Positions 1-7,912 are shown, counted from the first letter of the stretch. The stretch is 64,000 nt of DNA from Nocardia crassostreae (GCF_001613405.1 NZ_BDCH01000029.1:124001-188000); one strand, 5' to 3'. Notes: generated from the letters alone by a model not told the origin. Numbers and translations are program-made.

Positions 1-205
1 GCACCGCATAGCCGTCCATCGAGGAATTGCGGAAGACCGGCAGGTCAAGAGGGGAGTACACATCCTCGGTGAGTCGCCGTCCGAGCGCCTCGGTCATGGG
101 CACGCGCTCGCTGGTGCGGGCGGTCAGCGGGCTCAGCAGATTCTCGATGCGTTGCCGGTGGTCGTCCACGGACCTCGCCGGGGCGAGAGTGTGCCGATAG
201 CTCAT
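1..205 (-). CDS. moeA: MoeA molybdopterin molybdotransferase, N-terminal fragment
   Basis: The gene starts at ATG 205 and runs off the left edge, so about 68 N-terminal codons are present. The visible protein contains VPMTEALGRRLTEDV followed by LPVFRNSSMDGYAV, a hallmark of the MoeA/gephyrin E domain. MoeA inserts molybdate into adenylylated molybdopterin in the cytoplasm, the last step of molybdenum cofactor synthesis. It is divergent from moaA, with only about 90 bases between the likely starts, so the two may share a promoter region. A molybdo-oxidoreductase at 50.9 kb could be one user of the cofactor. Identification rests on the motif; the catalytic part lies outside the window. Confidence 0.9.
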   Translation of the reverse strand, partial: MSYRHTLAPARSVDDHRQRIENLLSPLTARTSERVPMTEALGRRLTEDVYSPLDLPVFRNSSMDGYAV

Positions 206-291
206 ATGGCTGAGCCTAATGCCTGTTCGCTGTAGAAAAATTGAATGATTCCACAACACGACTGGGTCCTGAGACCGGTAATAATGGTCGA

Positions 292-1350
292 ATGACCGTC
301 GTCGCTATGGGAATGCCCGCAGTACGAACTGGGCGCCCCTCGATGGACGGGCGGCCCGACACCCCGTACCTGGTGGATCGTTTCGGCCGGATCGGCCGGG
401 ACCTGCGGGTGTCGATCACCGAGAAATGCTCGCTGCGCTGCACCTATTGCATGCCGGAGGAGGGGCTGCCGCCCATTCCGGCCGATGAACTGCTGACCGC
501 GGACGAGATCGTGCGCCTGGTGGTGCTGGCCGTGCGCGAACTGGGTGTGCACGAGGTCCGCTTCACCGGCGGCGAACCGCTCATGCGGCGGGATCTGGAG
601 CGGATCATCGCGGGCTGCCGCGCGGAGCTGCCCGATATACCGCTGGCCATGACCTCCAATGGCGTGGGACTCGAGCACCGCGCCCGCAAACTCGCCGAGG
701 CCGGGTTGAACCGGATCAATGTCTCGCTCGACACCGTGGACCGCGACGGTTTCGCGCGCCTGACCCGGCGCGACCGCTTGGACTCGGTGCTCGCCGGAAT
801 CCGCGCCGCGCGCCGGGCGGGCCTGACGCCCATCAAGGTCAATGCCGTGCTCATGCGCGAAACCCTCAGCGGCGCCGCCGATCTGCTGCAGTGGTGCATC
901 GACGAGCAGGCCGAACTCCGCTTCATCGAGGAGATGCCGCTCGATGCCGACCACGAGTGGGCGCGCGCGAACATGATCACCGCCGAGGAACTCCTCGAAG
1001 TCCTCGGCCAGCGCTTCACCCTCACCGAGGTCGGCCGCGACGACCCCTCCGCGCCCGCCGAACAGTGGCGGGTCGACGGCGGCCCGGCCACCGTGGGCAT
1101 TATCGCCTCGGTGACCCGCAGCTTCTGTTCCGATTGCGACCGCACCCGCCTCACCGCCGACGGCCGCATCCGGTCCTGCCTGTTCAGCGATCAGGAATAC
1201 GACATTCGCGCGGCCCTGCGCTCCGGCGCGAGCGATGCCGATATCGCTACCCTGTGGCGCGGCGCCATGTGGAACAAGTCGGCGGGGCACGGCATCGACG
1301 CCGCCGGTTTCGTCCCGCCCACCCGGACGATGGGAGCAATCGGTGGTTGA
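292..1350 (+). CDS. moaA: GTP 3',8-cyclase MoaA (radical SAM)
   Basis: MoaA converts GTP to 3',8-cyclo-GTP, the first step of molybdenum cofactor synthesis. The radical SAM cluster motif C-x3-C-x2-C is at residues 46, 50 and 53. GGEP follows in the SAM-binding region, a second cluster motif (SFCSDCDRTRL) is near residue 280, and the protein ends in the conserved Gly-Gly tail. With the ATG at 292 it has 352 residues, normal for the family. An upstream TTG at 241 is possible, but neither start has a good ribosome-binding site. The last 8 bases overlap moaD, so the two are translationally coupled. Confidence 0.93.
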   Translation: MTVVAMGMPAVRTGRPSMDGRPDTPYLVDRFGRIGRDLRVSITEKCSLRCTYCMPEEGLPPIPADELLTADEIVRLVVLAVRELGVHEVRFTGGEPLMRRDLERIIAGCRAELPDIPLAMTSNGVGLEHRARKLAEAGLNRINVSLDTVDRDGFARLTRRDRLDSVLAGIRAARRAGLTPIKVNAVLMRETLSGAADLLQWCIDEQAELRFIEEMPLDADHEWARANMITAEELLEVLGQRFTLTEVGRDDPSAPAEQWRVDGGPATVGIIASVTRSFCSDCDRTRLTADGRIRSCLFSDQEYDIRAALRSGASDADIATLWRGAMWNKSAGHGIDAAGFVPPTRTMGAIGG

Positions 1351-1585
1351 GGTCCGTTACTTCGCGGCCATAGCCGACGCGGTAGGCAAGTCCAGCGAAA
1401 CCCTGGACTTCCCGCCGGGAGCCACCATCGCCGACCTCCGCACCGCCCTGTCCACCACCTACGGCCCGGACCTCGACCTGATGCTCAAGGTCTGCGCCTA
1501 CCTCATCGGCGACGAACTGACCCGTGACGCCGCCACCCCGCTGACCCCCCGGGTCGACGTCCTCCCGCCTTTCGCGGGCGGATAA
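1343..1585 (+). CDS. moaD: MoaD molybdopterin synthase sulfur carrier subunit
   Basis: This is an 80-residue ubiquitin-fold protein starting with GTG inside the end of moaA. It reads VVEVRYFAAIADAVG at the start and ends in PPFAGG. The C-terminal Gly-Gly is the site that is adenylated and thiocarboxylated so that MoaD can donate sulfur to cyclic pyranopterin with MoaE. The 8-base overlap with moaA and the length of about 80 residues fit the family. No moaE is visible next to it; it must lie elsewhere. Confidence 0.9.
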   Translation: MVEVRYFAAIADAVGKSSETLDFPPGATIADLRTALSTTYGPDLDLMLKVCAYLIGDELTRDAATPLTPRVDVLPPFAGG

Positions 1586-1590
1586 CCGTC

Positions 1591-1956
1591 ATGGTGCAGA
1601 GCGCGGCGGCCACCGTCGATGCCTACCTGGCCGAACTGCCCGCCGACCGCCGCGCGGCCCTCACCCGCCTGCGCGACCTCTGCCGCACCGAACTCCCCGG
1701 CTTCACCGAGGCCATGGCCTACGGCATGCCGTCCTACCAACGCGACGGCACCGTCGAGATCGGGTTCGCCAGCCAGAAGCAGTACATCTCCTTCTATCTG
1801 ATGCGCACCGCCGTCCGCGACGCCCACGCCGACCGGCTCGCCGCCCACGATATGGGCAAGGGCTGCCTCCGCTTCCGCAATCCGGCCAAGATCGACTTCG
1901 ACCTGATTCGCGACCTGCTGGCCACCACCGCCGCCACCCGCGGTCCCATCTGCTGA
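1591..1956 (+). CDS. DUF1801 (YdhG-like) protein
   Basis: This 121-residue cytoplasmic protein starts with ATG five bases after the moaD stop. It has the DUF1801 pattern: an N-terminal helix (VDAYLAELPADRRAALTRLR), then TEAMAYGMPSY, a strand with GFASQKQYISFYL, and GKGCLRFRN near residue 90. The family has been linked to iron-chaperone-like folds, but its biochemical role is not established. It may be co-transcribed with moaAD because of the very short gap, although no functional link to molybdenum is known. Confidence 0.8.
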   Translation: MVQSAAATVDAYLAELPADRRAALTRLRDLCRTELPGFTEAMAYGMPSYQRDGTVEIGFASQKQYISFYLMRTAVRDAHADRLAAHDMGKGCLRFRNPAKIDFDLIRDLLATTAATRGPIC

Positions 1957-2019
1957 GCCCCCGGAGACTGGCCCTGCCAGGGGATCCCTACGGCCGCGAG
2001 CTCCGGCGAGACTGGCCGC

Positions 2020-2994
2020 ATGCTCCGATACCGTCTCTTCGGCACCACCGGCCTGCGCATCTCCGAGCTCATTCTGGGCACCATGGCCTTCAGCGACCCG
2101 GCCGAGTCGAAGCGCATCATCGACGCCTATGCCGACGCGGGCGGCAATGTCCTCGACACGGCCTCGGCCTACGGGGACGGTGAGGCGCTGCTCGGGGAAA
2201 TCCTCACCCGCCGCGACCGTTTCGTGCTCGGCACCAAATACACCCTGAGCCGGGACCCGGACGACCCCAATGCCTCCGGCAATCACCGCAAGAACCTGCG
2301 ACTTTCCCTCGACCGCAGCCTGCAGCGCCTGCGCACCGACTACATCGACATCTACTGGGTGCACCTGTGGGATCGGCACACGCCCCTCGAGGAGACCATG
2401 CGCGCCCTCGACGACGCCGTGCGGTCGGGCAAGGTCCTCTACATCGGCATCTCCGACGCACCCGCCTGGGTGGTGGCCCGCGCGAACACCCTTGCGCAGT
2501 GGCGTGATCGGACCGAGTTCGCCGGTCTCCAGGTCCCCTACAACCTGCTGACCCGCGATATCGAACGCGAACTGCTGCCCGTGGCCGAAGCATTCGGCAT
2601 GACGGTCACGGCGTGGGCTCCGATGGCGGCCGGAAAGCTCACCGTCACCGGTGCGAGCCGCCGCGTGGACGCCTCCACCCTGACCGACCGCGACCGCGCC
2701 GCCGCCTCCGCCGTGGCGAAGGTCGCCGCCGAACTGGGCGCGACCCCCGCGCAGGTCGCGATTGCCTGGACCCGCCACCATTCCCGCGCGGTCGTCCCGA
2801 TCATCGGCGTCAGCACCGCCGACCAGCTCACCGAGAACCTCGCCGCCGCCGAACTCACCCTCCCCGCGGAAGCGGTCCTCGAACTGGAGTCCGCCGCCCC
2901 GTTCGAACTCGGCTTCCCGGGCGACTTCATCGCCGAATGCGAACCCCACCCCTACGCCTTCGGCCACGCCGCCACCCGACTCGACCCGCGCTGA
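2020..2994 (+). CDS. Aldo/keto reductase
   Basis: This 324-residue NADPH-dependent oxidoreductase has a TIM-barrel fold. It opens with the strand MLRYRLFGTTGLRISELILG typical of the AKR family. LDTASAYGDGEALLGE holds the catalytic Asp and Tyr, LGTKYTL the catalytic Lys, and DIYWVHLWD the catalytic His. The C-terminal half has VPIIGVSTADQL, the usual cofactor-binding loop. The substrate cannot be predicted from the sequence. It follows the DUF1801 gene after 63 bases and ends before a bidirectional hairpin terminator shared with nadE. Confidence 0.88.
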   Translation: MLRYRLFGTTGLRISELILGTMAFSDPAESKRIIDAYADAGGNVLDTASAYGDGEALLGEILTRRDRFVLGTKYTLSRDPDDPNASGNHRKNLRLSLDRSLQRLRTDYIDIYWVHLWDRHTPLEETMRALDDAVRSGKVLYIGISDAPAWVVARANTLAQWRDRTEFAGLQVPYNLLTRDIERELLPVAEAFGMTVTAWAPMAAGKLTVTGASRRVDASTLTDRDRAAASAVAKVAAELGATPAQVAIAWTRHHSRAVVPIIGVSTADQLTENLAAAELTLPAEAVLELESAAPFELGFPGDFIAECEPHPYAFGHAATRLDPR

Positions 2995-3023
2995 CCCGTC
3001 GCCGCCCTGCGTCCGGCTATGAC

Positions 3024-3055
3024 CGTGCCCGCTCCGCGGTGGCGGAGCGGGCACG
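3024..3055. terminator. Bidirectional hairpin terminator
   Basis: A perfect 13-base-pair stem with the arm GTGCCCGCTCCG closes a 6-base loop between two convergent genes, the aldo/keto reductase and nadE. There is no long T tract, as is common in high-GC actinomycetes. Confidence 0.7.
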
Positions 3056-3072
3056 AGAAGTGCGGGACCGGG

Positions 3073-3918
3073 CTACTTCCACCAGGTGTCGAGCGGGGTC
3101 ACGGGGACCGCTCGCTTGTGGAGGGTATTGCGGAAGATCGTTTCCACGCGCTCGGCGACCTCGGGGGTGACGTCCTTGCCTTCGAGGTAGTCGTCGATCT
3201 CGGAGTACTTCATGCCCAGGGCCTCCTCGTCGGGGAGGGCGGGGCGGTCGTCTTCCAGATCGGCGGTGGGGACCTTCTGCCAGACGCTGGGCGGTGCGCC
3301 GAGCTCCTGAAGCAGGGCCGCGCCTTGGCGTTTGGTGAGACCGGTCAGCGGGGTGATGTCCACGCCGCCGTCGCCGTACTTGGTGAAGAACCCGGTGACC
3401 GCCTCGGCGGCGTGATCGGTGCCGACGACGAGCAGGTTGAGCTGACCGGCCACGGCGTACTGCAGCACCATGCGCTCGCGGGCTTTGATATTGCCGCGCA
3501 CGAAGTCTCGCAGCCGGGTCTCACCGCCGAGCAGTTCGTCGATGCCGTAGGCCGCTTCCTCGGCCGCGGCGTCCGCGCTGGGTTTGACGTTCACGACAAT
3601 CGACTTGTCGGGGACGATGAAGCGCAGGGCGACCTGGGCGTCCGCCTCGTCGGCCTGCACGCCGTAGGGCAGGCGCACGGCGACGAAGGTGGCCTCGCGG
3701 CCCTCGGCGCGCAGTTCCTCGGCGGCCAGCTGGCACAGCCGCCCGGTCAGGGTGGAGTCCTGGCCGCCGCTGATGCCGAGCACGAAACCCTGTGCGGGAG
3801 TGGACCGTAGATAATCCTTGAGGAAGTCGATGCGGCGCCGCACTTCGGTTTTCGGTTCGATGGACGGCAGCACGCCCAATTCGGCGATGATCTGTTCGCG
3901 CAGGTTCCCCATGGCCAC
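3073..3918 (-). CDS. nadE: NH3-dependent NAD+ synthetase
   Basis: NadE amidates nicotinic acid adenine dinucleotide to NAD+ using ATP. The protein has 281 residues, the size of the short ammonia-dependent enzymes, and lacks the N-terminal nitrilase domain of the long form. The ATP pyrophosphatase P-loop SGGQDS is at residues 50-55. Further family marks are VVGTDHAAEAVTGFFTKYGDGGVDI and the C-terminal KRAVPVTP. Mycobacterium tuberculosis uses a long glutamine-dependent NadE, so this gene is a point of difference. It lies 3 bases after the stop of an upstream tetR and may be co-transcribed with it. Confidence 0.93.
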   Translation of the reverse strand: MAMGNLREQIIAELGVLPSIEPKTEVRRRIDFLKDYLRSTPAQGFVLGISGGQDSTLTGRLCQLAAEELRAEGREATFVAVRLPYGVQADEADAQVALRFIVPDKSIVVNVKPSADAAAEEAAYGIDELLGGETRLRDFVRGNIKARERMVLQYAVAGQLNLLVVGTDHAAEAVTGFFTKYGDGGVDITPLTGLTKRQGAALLQELGAPPSVWQKVPTADLEDDRPALPDEEALGMKYSEIDDYLEGKDVTPEVAERVETIFRNTLHKRAVPVTPLDTWWK

Positions 3919-3921
3919 ACT

Positions 3922-4551
3922 CTACTGCGTGGTCGCGGGGACGACGCGGCGGACGAGCGCCTCCCAGCTATCGCCGATCTGCTCGCGCGAGTAGCCCAGG
4001 TCGCGCATCTGATGCAGCACCAGCGCGGCCTCCAGGGAGGCGAGCAGAGTGTCGGCGAGCAGCGCGATATCGCTGGGCGCCCCGGCCTGGCGCAGCAGCA
4101 TCGAGACGTGGGTTCTGATCAACGCGTAGGGCGCGCCCGCATAGTGCTGCGGCAGATTCGTCGCCGCGCGCAGCACATCGCCCTCGATCTCGGTGTGCGA
4201 CAACCGGTCTCGCCCGAACGCCACCAGTCGCTCCAGCGGCGGCGCGCCGGGCCCCAGCGGCGGCGGCCCGAACATGTACGCGCCCTGCAGTTCCCGATCG
4301 GATTCGTCCAGTAGCGCGTTCATCAGCCCGGCCCGGCTGCCGAAGCGCCGGAATACCGTCCCCTTGCCGACGCCCGCCTGCCGGGCGACCGCGTCCATGG
4401 TGTCGGCATCCGCGCCGTACTGTCGTATCAGCTCGGATGCCGCGTCCAGCAAGAGTTTTCGATTGCGCGCGGCATCGGCGCGCTCGGGGGTGACGGATCC
4501 GGCCAGCGGCAGCGAGCCGCCGACCGGCAGCGCCGGTGTGTGTGGTGTCAC
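3922..4551 (-). CDS. TetR-family repressor, copy 1
   Basis: This 209-residue regulator has an N-terminal helix-turn-helix at roughly residues 30-75 with MDAVARQAGVGKGTVFRRFGSR, a TetR signature. It is divergent from the flavin-reductase gene starting at 4648. It is clearly paralogous to the regulator at 5294-5962: both share MDAVA, GVGKGTVFRRFG, YMFGPPPLGPGAPP and WEALVRR. The ligand-binding half is short on charged residues and probably binds a small hydrophobic or quinone-like compound, which is inference. The likely operator is the palindrome at 4581-4594. Confidence 0.9.
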   Translation of the reverse strand: MTPHTPALPVGGSLPLAGSVTPERADAARNRKLLLDAASELIRQYGADADTMDAVARQAGVGKGTVFRRFGSRAGLMNALLDESDRELQGAYMFGPPPLGPGAPPLERLVAFGRDRLSHTEIEGDVLRAATNLPQHYAGAPYALIRTHVSMLLRQAGAPSDIALLADTLLASLEAALVLHQMRDLGYSREQIGDSWEALVRRVVPATTQ

Positions 4552-4580
4552 GTCGTCGCCTCCTGTGCCCGGGATGAAAG

Positions 4581-4594
4581 TGGACCACGGTCCG
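4581..4594. promoter_or_regulatory. Predicted operator of TetR copy 1
   Basis: TGGACCACGGTCCG is an inverted repeat (GGACC-AC-GGTCC) in the intergenic region between the TetR gene and the flavin reductase. Nearly the same sequence recurs at the same place in the second module (5994-6007), with conserved flanks GGGATGAAAG on the left and GTT on the right. Conservation between duplicated promoters is the main support. Confidence 0.6.
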
Positions 4595-4647
4595 GTTAGA
4601 TGCTAGCGTAAGCGCGGCACAGCGCCAGAGAGCATTAGGAGTTAGCT

Positions 4648-5216
4648 ATGACGATCAAGATCCTCGCCATTTCCGGTGGCCTGCGGGCCGCATCCTCCAA
4701 TACGGCGTTGCTGCGCGCCGCCCAGCAGCTCGCCCCGGAGGGCGTGGAGATCGAGATCTACGAGGGCCTGCGCGATCTGCCTTACTTCGACGAGGATCTC
4801 GAGAGCGACGTCCCCGCCGCGGTGACCGAGCTGCGCAGCGGGTCGCGGCCGCCGACGGCGTGCTCATCGCCAGCCCCGAGTACAACTACAGCATTCCGGG
4901 CGGCCTGAAGAACCTGCTGGACTGGCTGTCCCGCCCCTACGCCCAGTCGGTCCTGACCGATAAGAACATCGCCATCATGGGCGCCTCCGGCGGCCCGTTC
5001 GGCACCGTCCGCGCCCAGAACCACCTGTGCGACGTCTTCCACCAGGTGGACGGCAAGGTCGTCAGCAAGCCCGAGGTCTACGTCGGCCTCAATGGCACCC
5101 GCTTCGACGAGCAGGGCAACCTCGTCGACGAAACCAGCCGCAATCTCATCGCGGGCCTGATCGCCGCCCTGGTCGTCCAGATCCAGCGCCACGCCCTCGT
5201 CGGCGCCTCCGCCTGA
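4648..5216 (+). pseudogene. NADPH-dependent FMN reductase, frameshifted
   Basis: This is a flavodoxin-like NAD(P)H:FMN oxidoreductase of about 189 residues that needs one frame change. The first part reads MTIKILAISGGLRAASSN with the family motif for FMN phosphate binding. After LR near base 4836 the frame is lost, and it resumes as RVAAADGVLIASPEYNYSI, where SPEYN is the second FMN-binding motif. One missing base between CTGCGC and AGCGGG would restore LRERVAAADG, as in the intact paralogue at 6062. The start has a clear AGGAG site 7 bases upstream. It is divergent from and presumably controlled by TetR copy 1. The break may be a real mutation or a sequence error. Confidence 0.85.
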
Positions 5217-5241
5217 CCCTCCGGCGCACCCGAATCCGCCA

Positions 5242-5271
5242 CGAGGCCACGACATTCCGGTCGTGGCCTCG
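5242..5271 (+). terminator. Terminator after reductase copy 1
   Basis: A perfect 12-base-pair stem (arm CGAGGCCACGAC) closes the loop ATTCCG. The flanking text CCGAATCCGCCACGAGGCCACG is almost repeated at 6646-6665, so this terminator belongs to the duplicated module. Confidence 0.75.
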
Positions 5272-5293
5272 CGCCGTATTCCTGGACGGGTGA

Positions 5294-5962
5294 TCACCGG
5301 GAACTGGTGGCGCGGCGAACCAGGGCTTCCCAGTGGTCGGCTATCTGGTCGAGGGCGTAGCCGAGGGCGCGGGTTTGGTGCAGGACCAGGGCCGCGTCGA
5401 GAGCGGCCAGTAGGGAATCCGCCAGCAGGGGGATGTCGCCGGGAGTTCCGGCCTGGCGCAACAGCAGTGCGACATGGGTCTTCATGATGTTGTAGGGGGC
5501 GCTGGAATAGCGTTCGCCCGCATCGGCGGCGCGGCGGACATCGCCCTCGATATCGATATCGGAGAGGCGGGCGCGGCCGAAGGCGACCAGGCGCTCGACC
5601 GGCGGGGCGCCGGGGCCCAGCGGGGGCGGGCCGAACATGTACGCCGCCTGGCGCTTCTGCTCGGATTGATCGAGCAGGGCGAGCATGAGCCCGGCGCGAT
5701 TGCCGAAGCGCCGGAAGACGGTGCCCTTGCCGACGCCCGCGCGTTTGGCGACCGCGTCCATGGTCACCGCGTCCGCGCCCTGTTCGCGGACCAGGGCTTC
5801 GGCCGCGTCGAGCAGCAGCTGCCGGTTGCGGGCGGCATCGCTGCGTTCCTGGCTTCCGGTTGTGAGCAGCGGGACCGCGTGCGAAGGTGGCGACTGGGAG
5901 GCGACCGGTTCGATGGACAGGGTCGGCGGACAGGGTTCGTCGGTTGGCGTGTCGGAGGTCAC
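5294..5962 (-). CDS. TetR-family repressor, copy 2
   Basis: This 222-residue regulator is a close paralogue of the one at 3922-4551. It has the same helix-turn-helix (MDAVAKRAGVGKGTVFRRFG), the same YMFGPPPLGPGAPP linker, and an ending of WEALVRRATSSR. The N-terminal 40 residues before the DNA-binding domain are longer and proline-rich. It is divergent from the intact flavin reductase at 6062 with a matching operator between them. The two pairs are most simply explained by a tandem duplication followed by divergence. Confidence 0.9.
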   Translation of the reverse strand: MTSDTPTDEPCPPTLSIEPVASQSPPSHAVPLLTTGSQERSDAARNRQLLLDAAEALVREQGADAVTMDAVAKRAGVGKGTVFRRFGNRAGLMLALLDQSEQKRQAAYMFGPPPLGPGAPPVERLVAFGRARLSDIDIEGDVRRAADAGERYSSAPYNIMKTHVALLLRQAGTPGDIPLLADSLLAALDAALVLHQTRALGYALDQIADHWEALVRRATSSR

Positions 5963-5993
5963 AGCGCGGCCGCACTCATAGCGGGAATGAAAG

Positions 5994-6007
5994 CGGACTG
6001 CGGTCCG
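5994..6007. promoter_or_regulatory. Predicted operator of TetR copy 2
   Basis: CGGACTGCGGTCCG is an imperfect palindrome at the same relative place as the operator at 4581-4594. It keeps GGAC on the left, CGGTCCGGTT on the right and the upstream text GAATGAAAG. The high similarity suggests the two repressors could cross-regulate each other's module. Confidence 0.6.
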
Positions 6008-6061
6008 GTTGGTGGTTGATGAATATTCCGCCGCTGGATCGGTATCGCAGGAGTGATGACC

Positions 6062-6625
6062 ATGTCGCAGACCCGTCTTCTCGCATTAGTGGGCAGCCTT
6101 CGCGCCGCCTCCATCAACCGCCGCCTCGCCGAGGCCGCCGTCACGACCGTCCCCGAGGGTGTCGAGGTCGAGCTCTACGAGGGCCTGGCCGATATTCCTT
6201 TTTACAACGAGGATCTCGATGTAGCCGGTGAAGTCCCGCCCGCCGCGCAGGCATTGCGCGACGCCGTCGCCGCCGCGGACGGCCTGCTGCTCGTAACCCC
6301 CGAATACAACGGCACCCTGCCCGCCGTCCTGAAGAACGCCATCGACTGGGCCTCCCACCCCTATGGCACAGGTGCACTGAAGGCCAAGCCGGTGGCCGTG
6401 GTCAGCGCGTCGATCAGCTCGAACGCCGGTAAATGGTCCCACGGCGACGCCGTGAAGGCCCTGGGAGTGGCAGGCGCCGAGGTAGTCGAAGGCGCATCCC
6501 TGAACTTCGGCGCCATCGGCCAGCGCTTCGGCGCGACCCACCCCGCCGAGGACGCCGAGGCCCTCACCCAACTGGCCGCCACCGTCCGCCAACTGGCCGC
6601 CGCGACCGTGAAGGCGAACGCCTAG
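6062..6625 (+). CDS. NADPH-dependent FMN reductase
   Basis: This intact 187-residue flavodoxin-fold reductase is paralogous to the broken gene at 4648. LVGSLRAASINRRL is the FMN phosphate loop and VTPEYNGTLPAVLKN the second flavin loop. The family transfers electrons from NADPH to FMN or to quinone and azo substrates and acts in the cytoplasm. The ATG at 6062 is chosen because GGAG at 6050-6053 lies 8 bases upstream; the GTG at 6053 and ATG at 6056 overlap or crowd that site. It is divergent from TetR copy 2 and probably induced when the repressor binds its ligand. Confidence 0.9.
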   Translation: MSQTRLLALVGSLRAASINRRLAEAAVTTVPEGVEVELYEGLADIPFYNEDLDVAGEVPPAAQALRDAVAAADGLLLVTPEYNGTLPAVLKNAIDWASHPYGTGALKAKPVAVVSASISSNAGKWSHGDAVKALGVAGAEVVEGASLNFGAIGQRFGATHPAEDAEALTQLAATVRQLAAATVKANA

Positions 6626-6659
6626 TCGCCACACTCACCCACAACCGAATCCGGCACGA

Positions 6660-6683
6660 GGCCACGGCTTTCCAGCCGTGGCC
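6660..6683 (+). terminator. Terminator after reductase copy 2
   Basis: A perfect 10-base-pair stem (GGCCACGGCT / AGCCGTGGCC) closes a TTCC loop 35 bases after the stop codon. Its left flank matches the terminator of copy 1. The rest of the 525-base gap up to nrdH holds no gene but carries the regulatory sites listed separately. Confidence 0.75.
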
Positions 6684-6870
6684 TTCGCGCGTTTCGGGTA
6701 GTGCCGCCTGTCGCTCCGCGACACGCCGATGCGGGATGGGACCCAGGAATTGGGGGCACGGTCCGGTCGGGCCGGGAAAGGGCTCGTGGGGCGGGGCGGA
6801 TGTTACTGCCGTGATGGGTGTTGATCAGGGTGAATGGTGGGTTTGCTGGAAATGAGCTGGATGTCCAAAT

Positions 6871-6886
6871 TGTGATCTACATCTCA
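6871..6886. promoter_or_regulatory. GlxR/CRP-like binding site upstream of nrdHIE
   Basis: TGTGATCTACATCTCA matches the actinobacterial GlxR/CRP consensus TGTGA-N2-TA-N2-TCACA at every defined position but one (T for A in the right arm). It lies about 80 bases upstream of the NrdR boxes and 265 bases from the nrdH start, in otherwise gene-free DNA. Whether it is used is not shown by the sequence. Confidence 0.45.
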
Positions 6887-6949
6887 GTCGTGTCGAGTTG
6901 CGAATCGAGCGTGCTGGCACTTCCGGCGATCGAATTTCATCTATGTGAG

Positions 6950-6997
6950 TCGCAACATGTCGTGTTGTATGAATCTGTCGGCCACTAGGTGTAGTGT
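6950..6997. promoter_or_regulatory. Tandem NrdR boxes of the nrdHIE promoter
   Basis: Two 16-base NrdR-box candidates start at 6950 (TCGCAACATGTCGTGT) and 6982 (CCACTAGGTGTAGTGT). Against the known pattern acaCwAtATaTwGtgt they score 11 and 12 of 16. The second is a clear palindrome, CACTA-GGTG-TAGTG. The starts are 32 bases apart, exactly as in front of nrdF at 17935-17982. NrdR is the zinc-ribbon/ATP-cone repressor of bacterial ribonucleotide reductase genes. Confidence 0.65.
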
Positions 6998-7150
6998 CTT
7001 GGGAGCTGGAAGGGCACAAGAAACGTGCTCGGTCCGGGGCCGCGCGACCAGGGGCTTCGGTCTCGCTTCCAGGGGTTTGCGAAGCAATCAGAGGATCTTG
7101 TTTCAGCCGTGCACTGCATACGGATCGAAGGCAAGGAGAAGGGGACGCCA

Positions 7151-7384
7151 ATGACCATCACCGTGTACACGAAGCCCGCTTGTGTTCAGTGCAACGCCAC
7201 CTACAAAGCCCTCGACAAGATCGGCGTCGACTACGACGTCGTCGACATCTCCGAGAACCCCGAAGCCCGCGACTACGTGATGGCACTGGGTTGCCTGCAG
7301 GCCCCCGTCGTCGTCGCCGGTGACGACCACTGGTCCGGCTTCCGCCCGGACCGCATCAAGGCGCTCGCCACCGCCGTCGCTTAG
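7151..7384 (+). CDS. nrdH: NrdH glutaredoxin-like redoxin
   Basis: NrdH is a 77-residue redoxin that re-reduces the class Ib ribonucleotide reductase. Its active site CVQC is at residues 11-14, and the C-terminal WSGFRPD motif distinguishes NrdH from ordinary glutaredoxins. The ATG at 7151 is preceded by a purine-rich AAGGAGAAGGGG stretch. It is the first gene of nrdHIE, with a leader of about 150 bases after the NrdR boxes. Confidence 0.95.
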   Translation: MTITVYTKPACVQCNATYKALDKIGVDYDVVDISENPEARDYVMALGCLQAPVVVAGDDHWSGFRPDRIKALATAVA

Positions 7385-7441
7385 CGGGCCGGGCGGCGTC
7401 AGCCGCCTTCGCGGGTTCGCCCCGAGGCGAGAGGAGGGGAG

Positions 7442-7912
7442 ATGACCGAGATGTCTTCCGGGACAGGAACTCTGGTCTACTTCTCCAGCGCATCGGAGAA
7501 CACGCACCGCTTCGTGGAGAAGCTGGGAGTACCCGCTCTCCGCATACCGCTGCATACTGCCGACTCACTGCGAGTCGACGAACCCTACGTGCTGATCGTC
7601 CCCACCTACGGTGGCGGTCGGCATGTTTTGGGTGGTGAGCGATCCGAGAAGGAATTCGTCCCCCGCCAGGTGGCCAAATTCCTCAACGATCCCCACAACC
7701 GTGCGCTTCTGCGCGGCGTCATCGCGGCCGGCAATACGAACTTCGGCGATACGTACTGCTTTGCGGGAGAAGTCATCTCGCGCAAGACAGGGGTCCCGTA
7801 CCTGTATCGCTTCGAACTCATGGGAACTGCCGAGGACGTGGATCGCGTCCGAGAGGGATTGGGATTGTTTTGGCAACGACAACAGCACCGGTCGGAAAGA
7901 CTGCCCGCGTAG
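7442..7912 (+). CDS. nrdI: NrdI flavodoxin
   Basis: NrdI is a flavodoxin-like FMN protein that supplies the oxidant for assembling the dimanganese-tyrosyl radical cofactor of NrdF. The 156 residues open with LVYFSSASENTHRFV, the FMN phosphate loop. They continue with VPTYGGG and AGNTNFGDTYCFAGE, both characteristic of NrdI. The start follows GAGAGGAGGGGAG. The gene overlaps nrdE by 43 bases, so translation is probably coupled. The gap from nrdH is 57 bases and carries only a small GC hairpin. Confidence 0.95.
   Translation: MTEMSSGTGTLVYFSSASENTHRFVEKLGVPALRIPLHTADSLRVDEPYVLIVPTYGGGRHVLGGERSEKEFVPRQVAKFLNDPHNRALLRGVIAAGNTNFGDTYCFAGEVISRKTGVPYLYRFELMGTAEDVDRVREGLGLFWQRQQHRSERLPA

Noticed and set aside
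6684..7150. Cobalamin riboswitch in front of nrdHIE
   Set aside because: No B12-box-like sequence is visible and the operon is class Ib, which does not use cobalamin.
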